Source: Paludibacter sp. (GTDB lineage: Bacteria > Bacteroidota > Bacteroidia > Bacteroidales > Paludibacteraceae). Taken from it: a stretch of DNA of 64,000 nt. The stretch covers positions 62,001 to 126,000 of the forward strand of contig NZ_WASO01000008.1 of assembly GCF_009712605.1 (NCBI RefSeq). Direction: 5' to 3'. This document shows, in pieces, positions 8,629 to 17,149 of the stretch. A program made the translations under genes and the position numbers. The notes beneath the pieces are model-generated. The model was not told where the DNA came from. It did not search any database and saw nothing but the letters and a program-made list of their open reading frames with translations. Every line of letters starts with the position of its first letter. The first letter of the stretch is position 1.

Positions 8629-10353
8629 TTACAACAGATTAAATCGATTTATCAACACTTCCAATAAAGGGACAAAGCCATTAAAATAGTCATCAGAAAA
8701 ACTTGATAAATAGTTTGTCTCAATATGTTTTTTGATTCGATCATGAGTTGCACCCTGATTGTTAGATTTAAACTCTCTAAATTTACACTTAGCATGAATA
8801 TCAGCTACTATACTACCATAACTCTCTTTTGCAAACATGTCTTCTATAAAAAAATCATTTTCAACTCCTTTCTCGTACTCCTTAGTATAGTCTTCCTGAT
8901 AAAAAACATAATCTAACTTTGGATATTCCTCTTTGAATTTCATTATCGCAGTTGCTCCATCTCTACCTGGTTTATCAAAATCATATATATAGAGAATTTT
9001 ATTTGCATTCAAATGCAATGCTTTCACCACATCATCAAAAAAACTTTTTGTATTTCCGGCACTTCCTTGAGGTATGAAGGACAATTCATCCAGTTTATAA
9101 TATTTAGAATCACGTATACCAAATATTTGAATTGCCTTTCTAATATATTTAATATCGTACGTACCTTCTACAATTACGATTTTTTTAGATGTAGCTATAA
9201 ATGCACCTTCAATATAATTGATTTCGCCTCCAGTCAATTTATTAATCTGACATATCTTGTCTGCATTTTCCAACTTGCCGTTGTTAAGAAAAATCAGATT
9301 TTTAAATTTCATTTTATTCGCAAGAATGGAAGAATGTGTAGTAACCAAGCTACATCTATTAGGATTATCGATTAATCTTATAAGCTCATTTTTTCTAGAA
9401 ATATGAATATGAGAATCCGGCTCATCAAATAGACATAAGCTATTTTCGTTTGCTATCACATCAGTTATACATTTAATCAGTATGAGTTTCTTTTCTCCCT
9501 CGCTCAACTCTCTTAATGTAATTCCATTGAAAGATACATTGATTTTTTCAAATAGTTTTTTATCCTTATCACTTCCAACTGCATGCAATAGGAAAAAAAG
9601 TTTTCTTACTTTTTTTGTGTTATCAGGATTAGATATAAAAATAATATCTTGAATATTATCAAATGTCAGAAATGAGTTCCCCTGACTCTCCTTTATTATG
9701 CGAATCAGATTAAGTGCATCATTTTGAGCTTCGGTGCCAGTTTCTGTTATTTTCACATAGTTCTTTCGTCTGGTATCATAATTAGCAGGGAAATTAAATC
9801 TTATTTCTACATCAGAGATATTGGATACATTCAATAGATTTTTAATATATTCTTTCGAATTATCATGGCAAAGCAGCGTAACTAATGCAATCTCCCAAAC
9901 ATATTTGTTTATATACACTAATTTGTGTTTCTCTTGGGTAGCCCCCTTTTTTATTTTGCTTATATAGCTAAAGTAAAACGTTGAATAAACATCAGTCCAT
10001 AATCTTAGCTCATCTCCACTATAACATGCTATAATTTCATCCGGCAGATAATTACTAATATTTGAACCAATAATGCGATTACGTAAATCCCCTGATTCCT
10101 TTGTTAATCTGACAACTCGATCTATTACATTAACTTCATACTGTCTTATCTCATACGTTATGTTGTAACTGAAATTAATTGCAAACCTTCTTGGGCTATG
10201 AAGGTTTGCAAATATATAGCTTATTGCTTCTAAGATATTGCTTTTACCAGAACCATTTACCCCAATAAAACTAACATAATTAGAAGTATTTGATAAATCT
10301 AAATCTACATCTAAATTTTTATATCCAGAGATTTTTAATTTCAGTATCCTCAT
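8629..10353 (-). CDS. OLD-type AAA ATPase with C-terminal TOPRIM domain
   Basis: 574 residues. Residues 1-340 form an SMC/RecF-like ATPase: Walker A GVNGSGKS (31-38), signature LSEGEKKLI (about 287) and Walker B LCLFDEPDSHIH (about 310). After about residue 385 comes a TOPRIM domain with IVIVEGTYD (metal-binding E) and LYIYDFDKPG (the DxD pair). This is the architecture of OLD-family nucleases, as in GajA and AriA defence proteins. It sits between hsdS and the DUF5655 nuclease, 6 bases from hsdS and 1 base from the nuclease gene, so it is an integral operon member. It could supply ATP-dependent DNA cleavage or sensing in place of the missing HsdR. Activity is inferred from the motifs. Confidence 0.8.
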   Translation of the reverse strand: MRILKLKISGYKNLDVDLDLSNTSNYVSFIGVNGSGKSNILEAISYIFANLHSPRRFAINFSYNITYEIRQYEVNVIDRVVRLTKESGDLRNRIIGSNISNYLPDEIIACYSGDELRLWTDVYSTFYFSYISKIKKGATQEKHKLVYINKYVWEIALVTLLCHDNSKEYIKNLLNVSNISDVEIRFNFPANYDTRRKNYVKITETGTEAQNDALNLIRIIKESQGNSFLTFDNIQDIIFISNPDNTKKVRKLFFLLHAVGSDKDKKLFEKINVSFNGITLRELSEGEKKLILIKCITDVIANENSLCLFDEPDSHIHISRKNELIRLIDNPNRCSLVTTHSSILANKMKFKNLIFLNNGKLENADKICQINKLTGGEINYIEGAFIATSKKIVIVEGTYDIKYIRKAIQIFGIRDSKYYKLDELSFIPQGSAGNTKSFFDDVVKALHLNANKILYIYDFDKPGRDGATAIMKFKEEYPKLDYVFYQEDYTKEYEKGVENDFFIEDMFAKESYGSIVADIHAKCKFREFKSNNQGATHDRIKKHIETNYLSSFSDDYFNGFVPLLEVLINRFNLL

Positions 10354-10359
10354 GTCGAA

Positions 10360-11733
10360 TTAATTGTATCCAAATATTTCTTTTTCAAATTCTTCCAGAG
10401 CTAACATAATATTAATATTCGCTTCAGATTTTAAATTTATGATTAGCCCTCTATCTCCTTTAATTTTTTCAACAATCTCTTCTTGAAATTGCAAAGATTC
10501 TGGCACAGGCATAATGATTCTATTTAGATTTCCTACACCTAATTCAGTTTGTTTAGTTGCTTGTGCAGATTTTAAATCATTTACCTGACTTTGCCCAAAT
10601 GAACTATTGAAAAGCTCCACAAATAATTCAGGATTCATTATGTTTGAGTCTATTCGTAGCAATAACATATGACTATCATATAATAACCCCTGATACTCAT
10701 TTTTGATATAAGTTGCTCGTCCAATTGTACCTTCGCCGGTAGAATTAATTAAAATATCTCCTTCCTTAGTAAAAAAAGACTCATCTATAGATGAGAACCA
10801 TTTGTCATCTACATTCTTTGCAAAAGAGACATCTAATAAATTCCATCGATTACATTTTTGATTTAGAATAAAGACGGGTGATTCATTCTTATAAACAGGA
10901 CTTTTACCTCGGAATACTTCTATGGCAAGCTTAACAACAGGAAAGTTTTTGAATTCCGATCTATTACTTTTTCCAATACTTTTGATTTTATCAAAACCCC
11001 ATTCTGTTATATCGTTGAAAGAATAAAATTGAAGCCCTTTGATTTTAGTAGATTTCCTATTTTTTTCTATGCCTAATTTCTCAAATAAGTATTCTTCTAT
11101 CCCTATCTCCAATTCTTCCGCCTTTGTCTCCAATTCTTTCGCTCTATCAATTTTCTCATTATAAGCATTTACAATGCGTTCTTGGTCTGCAAGTGAAGGA
11201 AGTGGAATTTTTTGCTTTAGGAAAAGATCTACATCCATCCTTTGCCGATTGGTTGTACCACTACTGCAACTCTGTGCAAAGTCAATAAAGGCGTTTGTCG
11301 TTGTAATCAGAACCAAAAACTCCGGTAATATTTTTGATTTATCAACATCAAAAAGAGGAAAATCATTAGTAACTACAGCCCCATCTAAACCGTCAGAAAT
11401 TAACCCAAAGGCTCCGTTTCTTGCATCAATTTTTGAAAGTATAAATTGGCCTCCCTTAGCAATAAATTGTTTTTTTGTACCAATATCAATTCCTTTTATA
11501 GTTTTAGTATCTCTTTCTTCAACTCCACCATTTCTTATCTTTATGCGGATTCTTCTATAAATTGTATTATCTTCTATATCAACAACATTCCTGCTTTTTT
11601 TCAAAAAATCACCAATAGGTACTAAAATGAACTTCTTATTGTATGCAACCTTTTTGTCTAGCAAGCTTTGAACACTCCAAGTCTCCAATTGACTAATAGT
11701 AATTAGAGTCAAATATGTTTTTACATCATTCAT
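10360..11733 (-). CDS. hsdS: Type I restriction-modification specificity subunit (HsdS)
   Basis: From the ATG at 11733 the protein has 457 residues. Longer readings begin inside hsdM. It has the two-repeat layout of HsdS: target-recognition region 1 (to about 185, ending PLPSLADQERIV), a conserved helix (NAYNEKIDRAKELETKAEELE), target-recognition region 2, then a second helix (QFQEEIVEKIKGDRG). The motif KIPLPSLADQ is typical of HsdS central regions. The ATG lies 1 base after the hsdM stop, so translation is coupled. It would give the methylase, and any associated nuclease, a bipartite recognition sequence. The intact length suggests a functional subunit. Confidence 0.88.
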   Translation of the reverse strand: MNDVKTYLTLITISQLETWSVQSLLDKKVAYNKKFILVPIGDFLKKSRNVVDIEDNTIYRRIRIKIRNGGVEERDTKTIKGIDIGTKKQFIAKGGQFILSKIDARNGAFGLISDGLDGAVVTNDFPLFDVDKSKILPEFLVLITTTNAFIDFAQSCSSGTTNRQRMDVDLFLKQKIPLPSLADQERIVNAYNEKIDRAKELETKAEELEIGIEEYLFEKLGIEKNRKSTKIKGLQFYSFNDITEWGFDKIKSIGKSNRSEFKNFPVVKLAIEVFRGKSPVYKNESPVFILNQKCNRWNLLDVSFAKNVDDKWFSSIDESFFTKEGDILINSTGEGTIGRATYIKNEYQGLLYDSHMLLLRIDSNIMNPELFVELFNSSFGQSQVNDLKSAQATKQTELGVGNLNRIIMPVPESLQFQEEIVEKIKGDRGLIINLKSEANINIMLALEEFEKEIFGYN

Positions 11734-11734
11734 C

Positions 11735-13993
11735 TTACTTCCCATAAAATTTCTGAGGTTCACCCACATTACCATTCACAACGGGGATACGGTAAATATG
11801 ATTTTCGGGGGTAACGTCGTAGATTACGGTTTCGAACTTATTTTGCCATAGCTTTTTCCCTTCTGCATACCCCCGAAATTCTACGGCAAGTGGTTTCAGT
11901 TCATTTTCTATTTCAGCTCCGGTACTGCTGATGCCTGCTTTCTCTACTTCAGCTATCGGTATTTCGTAATCGAAATCACGCTTTATCTGTGCCTTAATTT
12001 CAGCTGCGATTTTCTCTTCTATTTGTTTCAATTCGGCTTTCAGTGCTTTTTTATCGTTTACAGATGCCGTTTTATCTTTGAGCTTTTCCTCAATAGTGTG
12101 AAGCTGTTCTGCATAGTTTGATTTAATTTCTTTATCGGCTTTTCTGCTTATTTTCTTCCAGTTGGTAGCTTCTTCCTCCGTAAATTTCTTAAAGAAAAGC
12201 AAACTTGGTTTTACCGTCGCTCCGCTGGCAATAAATACATCCTGAGGAATAGATGTAATCAGCAATATTTTTGCCTTGCTTTCCACATAATCGCGCACTT
12301 TTTGCAGATTGGAGTTATTCAATACCCCTTCGGGCAATACAATGCCCATACGTCCACCGGGCTTTAGCAATCGTAAACAGCGTTCGATAAAAAGCACTTC
12401 TGTCAATCCGCTCATCTTACCCACATCAAAAAGGTCAATCAACGGTTTTCCTATATTGTCGTTTACCTGCTTCAAGGCTTTATCGTATGCTTCGCCATAG
12501 CGTTCGCGATATTTCGCGATACGCGCAGCATCGGTATATTTATCAGCTTCTGTAATCTTCAGGCTTTTCTCCACCCGCGCTCCGAAAGGAGGATTAGTTA
12601 GAATCACATCAAAACGGTTTTCAAAAATTCCGTTCACATTGAGTAAACCGTCATTATGGTGTACTCCTCCATGCCCGTCACCGTGCATAATCATATTCAT
12701 TTTGGCGGTGCGACTCATCCGGGGGTTAGCATCAGTCCCGAAGATACAGTCATACGAAAGAGTACGTAATCGGCTTTTATTGTTATTAATATCCAATTCG
12801 TAGTTCAACTTATTGAACAGGTCGGTTACTTTTTCGTCGATCTCCGCTCTCTTTTTCTCGGGCATTGATTCATACGATTCCGTATAAAAATCGGTCTTTA
12901 TTTTGTCTTTTGCTCGATGTATCTCTTCCTCAATTTTTGACCGCACATATTCGAACGCTTTAATCAAAAATCCACCGCTACCACAGCAAGGATCACAGAT
13001 AGTTTCACCCTCCTGCGGATCAAGAATATCCACCATAAAATCCACAATGGTACGGGGAGTAAAAAACTGACCCAATTCACCACGAAATGTTTTACCAAGG
13101 AACTGTTCAAAGGCAATCCCTTTCACATCGTCCGACGTAGTAGAGAGGTTATAAATCTCCAACTCTTTTACAATAGCCTCGAAGCTGTTTTCCCGAATCC
13201 GTATGATTTCATTGGGTTCAAACAGATCATCATCTTTGAAATCCTCTTTGGTTTGTTCAAATAAGAATTGATAAAACTCTGCCCCATCTTTTGGCCGGTA
13301 TTTATTATAGCTCTCCTTAGCTTTCTTAAACTCCTCGCTTGAAAAGATTTGAGCTCCCGTATTCTGGCGCTCGTAGCGTATCTTAATGAAGAGAATCTTG
13401 CTGATTTCATCAAAGGAAGCTTCAGGTGATAGTTTATCGTTATTGCGGATAATATTATGACATTTGAACAACAGCTTTGAGAATTCATCACGGGTAAAGG
13501 CTTTGGTTTGTTTCAACAATTCATCCACCTTTTTGCTGTTATTGACTACATCCGCTTTCGGAATATCAATAATTTCATCCAGGCGCTTAGGAATCTCACC
13601 TTTAATAACCCTGAAAATACGGGTTTCTTTAAGGTTAGTGGTAACAAAAAAATCGGCTCCCGCCCATGATGCATAATTATACCCCTGAAAGTAATCTTCT
13701 TCTCGGATTGTAATATGTTCAGCCTTGCATTCTACTACAATAATGGGACTTTTGCTTTCGGCTTTCTCAATTGCATTCCGCCATACCACAATATCGGCGC
13801 GTGCACTTCCTTGTCCTCGTTGGGAGTTGCTGACCTGTATTTCCTGATCCATCTGATCGAGAGAAAATCCGTAATAATTCACCAAACGACAAATATAGGT
13901 TTGGCGAACTCTTTCTTCGGGTTTCTCCACTAACCATTTATCTTTCAATGGAGCAAATATTTTACTATCCTTACTTAGTACCTCTAATGGCAT
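11735..13993 (-). CDS. hsdM: Type I N6-adenine methylase (HsdM) with fused N-terminal PD-(D/E)XK domain
   Basis: 752 residues, first gene of the operon. Residues 1-150 resemble the N-terminal nuclease domain of type I R subunits: ADIVVW (D67) and PIIVVECKAEH (E88, K90), the D...ExK site, with an upstream EER helix. A helical N6_N-like region follows, then the methylase core: GQFFTPRTIVDFM, motif I DPCCGSGGFL and motif IV LTNPPFGAR. The C-terminal 120 residues are coiled-coil rich. With HsdS it should form a methyltransferase, and the fused nuclease could cleave unmodified DNA in the manner of type IIG enzymes. No DEAD-box translocase gene is present in the operon, which is unusual for a type I locus. 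Confidence 0.85.
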   Translation of the reverse strand: MPLEVLSKDSKIFAPLKDKWLVEKPEERVRQTYICRLVNYYGFSLDQMDQEIQVSNSQRGQGSARADIVVWRNAIEKAESKSPIIVVECKAEHITIREEDYFQGYNYASWAGADFFVTTNLKETRIFRVIKGEIPKRLDEIIDIPKADVVNNSKKVDELLKQTKAFTRDEFSKLLFKCHNIIRNNDKLSPEASFDEISKILFIKIRYERQNTGAQIFSSEEFKKAKESYNKYRPKDGAEFYQFLFEQTKEDFKDDDLFEPNEIIRIRENSFEAIVKELEIYNLSTTSDDVKGIAFEQFLGKTFRGELGQFFTPRTIVDFMVDILDPQEGETICDPCCGSGGFLIKAFEYVRSKIEEEIHRAKDKIKTDFYTESYESMPEKKRAEIDEKVTDLFNKLNYELDINNNKSRLRTLSYDCIFGTDANPRMSRTAKMNMIMHGDGHGGVHHNDGLLNVNGIFENRFDVILTNPPFGARVEKSLKITEADKYTDAARIAKYRERYGEAYDKALKQVNDNIGKPLIDLFDVGKMSGLTEVLFIERCLRLLKPGGRMGIVLPEGVLNNSNLQKVRDYVESKAKILLITSIPQDVFIASGATVKPSLLFFKKFTEEEATNWKKISRKADKEIKSNYAEQLHTIEEKLKDKTASVNDKKALKAELKQIEEKIAAEIKAQIKRDFDYEIPIAEVEKAGISSTGAEIENELKPLAVEFRGYAEGKKLWQNKFETVIYDVTPENHIYRIPVVNGNVGEPQKFYGK

Positions 13994-14161
13994 ATTATGT
14001 GACTTATTATATTGAGTATTAACAATTACAAAGCTACAAATTAGACTTGAAATAATTAATATTTAGTTATTTTTTTAGATGTTTATTTCATAAACATCTA
14101 AAGTTTTATATTTCAGTAATTCACGGATGTGTAGTAGCGCGATTATTTTCAAAAAACGAAT

Positions 14162-14169
14162 TATCTTTG
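14162..14169 (+). promoter_or_regulatory. Bacteroidota -7 promoter element candidate
   Basis: TATCTTTG fits the TAnnTTTG core of Bacteroidota sigma-ABfr promoters and points toward the micro-ORF at 14265, giving a leader of about 90 bases. No convincing upstream TTG element is seen at the usual spacing. Confidence 0.4.
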
Positions 14170-14264
14170 TGTTGTAAAAAGGCTCGGATAGTTCTAAATC
14201 GATATAGGAAAGCTCACTCTCGGAAGTTTGGATTCTTGATGTATAATCTAAAAAATAAATAATT

Positions 14265-14369
14265 ATGGAAGCAATTGTCTTTTATGGCACTCTAATTGTT
14301 TTGTCTTTTATCGGGATAGCTTATATTCTGATCCACGACAGAAAGAGAAAGTCCAAGCATGAAAAATAA
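14265..14369 (+). CDS. 34-residue single-helix membrane micro-protein
   Basis: The ATG at 14265 opens a 34-codon frame: a short N-terminus, one hydrophobic helix (residues 4-23, IVFYGTLIVLSFIGIAYIL) and a very basic tail (DRKRKSKHEK). The composition is what one expects of a small inner-membrane protein, either a subunit of a larger complex or a type I toxin. It reads opposite to every other gene of the island and has a promoter-like TATCTTTG about 95 bases upstream. I do not recognise a family. Support is the composition and upstream element only; it could be chance. Confidence 0.45.
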   Translation: MEAIVFYGTLIVLSFIGIAYILIHDRKRKSKHEK

Positions 14370-14418
14370 ACCACTATGGACAATTTTCGCCGCTTTTGGT
14401 ATTTATTTATTACGCTAA
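14359..14418 (+). CDS. Overlapping 19-residue hydrophobic micro-ORF
   Basis: It starts at an ATG inside the last codons of the preceding micro-ORF (11-base overlap) and encodes a short hydrophobic peptide (KPLWTIFAAFGIYLL). The overlap suggests translational coupling, or the remnant of a longer gene. A weak stem (GGTTCAA/TTGAACC) follows at about 14432. Evidence is slight. Confidence 0.2.
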   Translation: MKNKPLWTIFAAFGIYLLR

Positions 14419-14750
14419 AAGGAAGAACGTGGTTCAAATAGCTTGATTGAACCTGCATAAAATTCAAAATTACAACTATTGCATATTAATCAGAATGTGC
14501 CCGAAGACTGTTTCGATGAAAATCAAATCATATTTCCTTGCCAACTCTATTATCCAAAAGTGCTTTAATCGCTTTAATGGACAATTCCTTTGCTTATAAA
14601 GCGGGATTGGTTGCTAAATTAATAGCCGTCTTTCCCTATGTCATAGTGTTTTGGACTTTATAATACAAATGTCTCTCTATGGAGAAGTGCCCTTGTTCTA
14701 TATTGGAGATAAGTTTGTTTTTTGCTTTACTTGTAATACTGTGAGCGTCT

Positions 14751-14801
14751 TAACTAGAAGAGAGCGAGTTTTTATGGGCACAAACTACTCTCTTCTAGTT
14801 A
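14751..14801. repeat. Perfect 14-bp inverted repeat with 23-base loop
   Basis: TAACTAGAAGAGAG at 14751-14764 is exactly complementary to 14788-14801, and GTTT/AAAC inside the loop can extend the pairing. There is no U-run, so it is not a standard terminator. It may be a protein-binding site, a processing hairpin or part of a transfer origin. Confidence 0.55.
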
Positions 14802-14955
14802 CAATCAAACAATTCAAAACACATCATTAATTTGACTACCATTTATCAAACCGGATAGAATTATTTTCCAAATACAACAGATACAAGTGTTTACTCTTCA
14901 GATATAAGTATCTATAGAATCTTCCGTTTCCGGTCAATATTCTATCTTGTATGTT

Positions 14956-15576
14956 TTACCGTTGTTTATTCTTATCAAGAAGTTCTTCAAGCATTTTAGT
15001 TACAACAATCATATCGCCTTTCTCAATCATATACAGGCTTCTATCAAACATGGCAGGCTTAGAAATATCCTGAATTTTTGATTTAATTTCTTTTATCAAA
15101 GAGGTACTATATGCTGAATCTGAATTACTTGCTTTTAGCTTATACATCTCTTTTTCTTTTCTTTCAGTTTCTAAAAGATGATTCATTTGATCTAATTGTT
15201 GCTGCAAGGTTTCATTAATAGTGATAATTTTTTGAAGCTCCTCCACTGTAATCAAATCTGTTGTTTCCGATGGCTCCTCTTCTAACCTTTCGATAACAGT
15301 CGTGCCAAAAATATGCTCAAATAAACGGTCAGTTTTATCCTCAATTTTCATTATCCTCCCTTTCTCTATTGCCCGAATAAGCTTTAAAACATCTTCAAAC
15401 CGCTTAAGAATCTTATCGGTTCTGTCTACAATTTTATCACGCGGATTAATCCCTGTAACTGAAAAGTAAGCCAACATTGAAGAGATGTAATCATCAATTG
15501 TTATACGTTTACGAGACAGGTCAAGGAGCGCCTTTGTTTCTCTAGAAACCTTAACAGTAACATCACTTTGTGTCAT
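14956..15576 (-). CDS. BfmA/BtgA-like mobilization accessory protein
   Basis: From the ATG at 15576 it has 206 residues; the longer frame to 15666 lacks a good start context. The N-terminus (VTVKVSRETKALLDLSRKRI, then DDYISSMLAYFSVTGINPRD) matches the ribbon-helix-helix-like start and the GINPRD motif of BfmA/BtgA proteins of Bacteroides mobilizable elements. The rest is helical with a coiled coil (LQKIITINETLQQQLDQMNH). Such proteins normally bind the transfer origin beside a relaxase gene. No relaxase follows here, so the element may be immobile or rely on another element. Confidence 0.7.
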   Translation of the reverse strand: MTQSDVTVKVSRETKALLDLSRKRITIDDYISSMLAYFSVTGINPRDKIVDRTDKILKRFEDVLKLIRAIEKGRIMKIEDKTDRLFEHIFGTTVIERLEEEPSETTDLITVEELQKIITINETLQQQLDQMNHLLETERKEKEMYKLKASNSDSAYSTSLIKEIKSKIQDISKPAMFDRSLYMIEKGDMIVVTKMLEELLDKNKQR

Positions 15577-16037
15577 AATAAATAGTTTATTAGTAATAAT
15601 ATTAGTAATACGCAATAATCTATAACTGAATGTTATACATCTAAATATTACGCAATCGTTACTCATTAATGCGTAATTACGAATATAGATTCTATTAATA
15701 TACTGTCATTTAAAAAATAAAAGAATCACTTTCTCCTCCCTCTTCTTGCTTATACATTCACACTCATTTTGATCCCATTTTCTACTCTATTCATATTTTT
15801 GCTTTTGTGGTGAATAACAATGTAAATATGAGCAAAAAGACAAGGACGAAGAAATAAAAAAAACTACCCGAGGAACGAAGGCGGAGATTTTTGTTTTAGA
15901 GTGCATTTTACCCTTTATCTTGTGAGAAGATGGATTAATTTCGCATCTACGATTGCAAGAAAAACACAATTACCTATAAAGGCTTTCTGTTCTTCTGTAC
16001 ATTTTCTTTTCATTGTAATAATTCCCGGCTTAAAGGG
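15577..16037. other. Intergenic region upstream of the mobilization gene
   Basis: About 460 AT-rich bases between the BfmA-like gene and the replication-protein gene. In Bacteroides elements the transfer origin usually lies beside the BfmA-like gene, so oriT may be here, but I see no diagnostic nick-site sequence. A minus-strand open frame (15787-15969) is Cys- and Ser-rich and not convincing. Confidence 0.3.
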
Positions 16038-16694
16038 CTAAGATTTCAATCTTGAAAGAATGAACTTCACCGGCAATCTGATTTGTTGATTATTTTGATC
16101 TATAGTAGAAAACAGACCCCAAATCGGATTTCCTATTTCCCCATAGTTCGAAAGTCTATATACTTCCTGTATTTCAGCCGGTGAAGCTCTAAATTGAAAT
16201 AATCGACGATTAAGTGCAGATAGATTTCTTTCAACGTTATCATCTGGAGGAATTTCAATTATTCCACATCCTTCTACAGAAGAAGTTGTATTTTCTTTAT
16301 TTTCCTTTTCTTTAATAGCATTACGGTCAGTCTTTGATTGAAATACGTCCGTATTGCCATTGTTCTTCCAACGAAATGCGACCGATTTACGAGCCTTTTC
16401 TGATTTCTCCTTACACATTCCTATACGTTTCAATACGGTATTCGACCAAAATTTAACACCGTCATTTTCAAACAACAAACTATCATAAATTAGATACTTT
16501 ATAAGATCGTTCGACGTTCGTAATTCATATGAAATACGTTCGTATTCATCTAATTTCAGATAGCCTCCTTCTTCGTATAGAGACTCTATAATACACCAAT
16601 ATGCGCCAACTATTTCCAGACCATATTTCATTGTTGCAGCAACAAGTTTTTTATCGTGCCTTGCGTGATAATCATGAGAAAAGTAGTAGTTCAT
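16038..16694 (-). CDS. DUF4373 (Lin1244/Lin1753-like) replication-organizer protein
   Basis: 218 residues from the ATG at 16694 (an in-frame TTG lies two codons upstream). The N-terminal segment YYFSHDYHARHDKKLVAATMKYGLEIVGAYWCIIESLYEEGGYL is typical of the winged-helix DUF4373 domain at the start of replisome-organizer-like proteins in phages and Bacteroides mobile elements. A basic linker (SEKARKSVAFRWKNN) and a variable C-terminus follow. It probably helps the excised element replicate or binds its own DNA. It lies 9 bases from the upstream HTH gene. Confidence 0.72.
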   Translation of the reverse strand: MNYYFSHDYHARHDKKLVAATMKYGLEIVGAYWCIIESLYEEGGYLKLDEYERISYELRTSNDLIKYLIYDSLLFENDGVKFWSNTVLKRIGMCKEKSEKARKSVAFRWKNNGNTDVFQSKTDRNAIKEKENKENTTSSVEGCGIIEIPPDDNVERNLSALNRRLFQFRASPAEIQEVYRLSNYGEIGNPIWGLFSTIDQNNQQIRLPVKFILSRLKS

Positions 16695-16703
16695 GATCAA
16701 TGA

Positions 16704-17033
16704 CTATTTATTTTTTCGTGCATTAGTAGATTCAATCATCAATTCACTGATAGTCTTCCTCTTACCTAACATTAAATATTCATCAATTTCACTCTGTAAA
16801 AACCGAAGTCTCTTTCCGCTTTTGTGGCAAGGAATCCGACGGGAACAGACCCAACCATAAATGGTAGCTTTTGCTGGGTGATCAGGCAAATATTCCTGTA
16901 ATTCATCAATATTAAGCCATCTATCTTCATGTTTTACGACTTTTTCTTGTTGCTCTAATTTACTTTTAAGTGCTCGCACTTCTGCAATAAGAGTACCTAC
17001 TGCATTAGGTAATTGATCGAAAGTGATTTCCAT
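16704..17033 (-). CDS. Excisionase-like helix-turn-helix protein
   Basis: 109 residues from the ATG at 17033. A short coiled coil (LIAEVRALKSKLEQQEKV) is followed by a MerR/HTH_17-type winged helix: WLNIDELQEYLPDHPAKATIYGWVCSRRIPCHKSGKRLRFLQSEIDEYL, in which ATIYGW and RIPxHKxGKRLRF are the recognition and wing segments. Proteins like this beside tyrosine integrases in Bacteroides elements act as excisionases or regulators. It belongs to the integration module, upstream of the DUF4373 gene. Confidence 0.75.
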   Translation of the reverse strand: MEITFDQLPNAVGTLIAEVRALKSKLEQQEKVVKHEDRWLNIDELQEYLPDHPAKATIYGWVCSRRIPCHKSGKRLRFLQSEIDEYLMLGKRKTISELMIESTNARKNK

Positions 17034-17149
17034 ATTCTTATTTTGTAAGACCATTAGATTTGTTCTTCAATAAAAAAACAAATCGCAAAACACACTATGT
17101 GAATTGCGATGACAAAGAAACATGCATATACGAGTTGTTATTTAGCATG

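Larger units (their letters stand above)
13994..14955. other. Long intergenic region between hsdM and the mobilization gene
   Basis: About 960 bases. It should carry the leftward hsdM promoter, which I cannot place. It contains a plus-strand promoter-like element (14162), two overlapping micro-ORFs (14265-14418) and a 14-bp perfect inverted repeat (14751-14801). A relaxase gene would be expected next to a BfmA-type gene, but no coding frame for one is visible in this gap. The rest shows nothing I can name. Confidence 0.5.

Noticed and set aside
15787-15969. Minus-strand 60-residue open frame between the BfmA-like and DUF4373 genes
   Set aside because: Cys/Ser-rich random-looking peptide with no start signal; better treated as intergenic.
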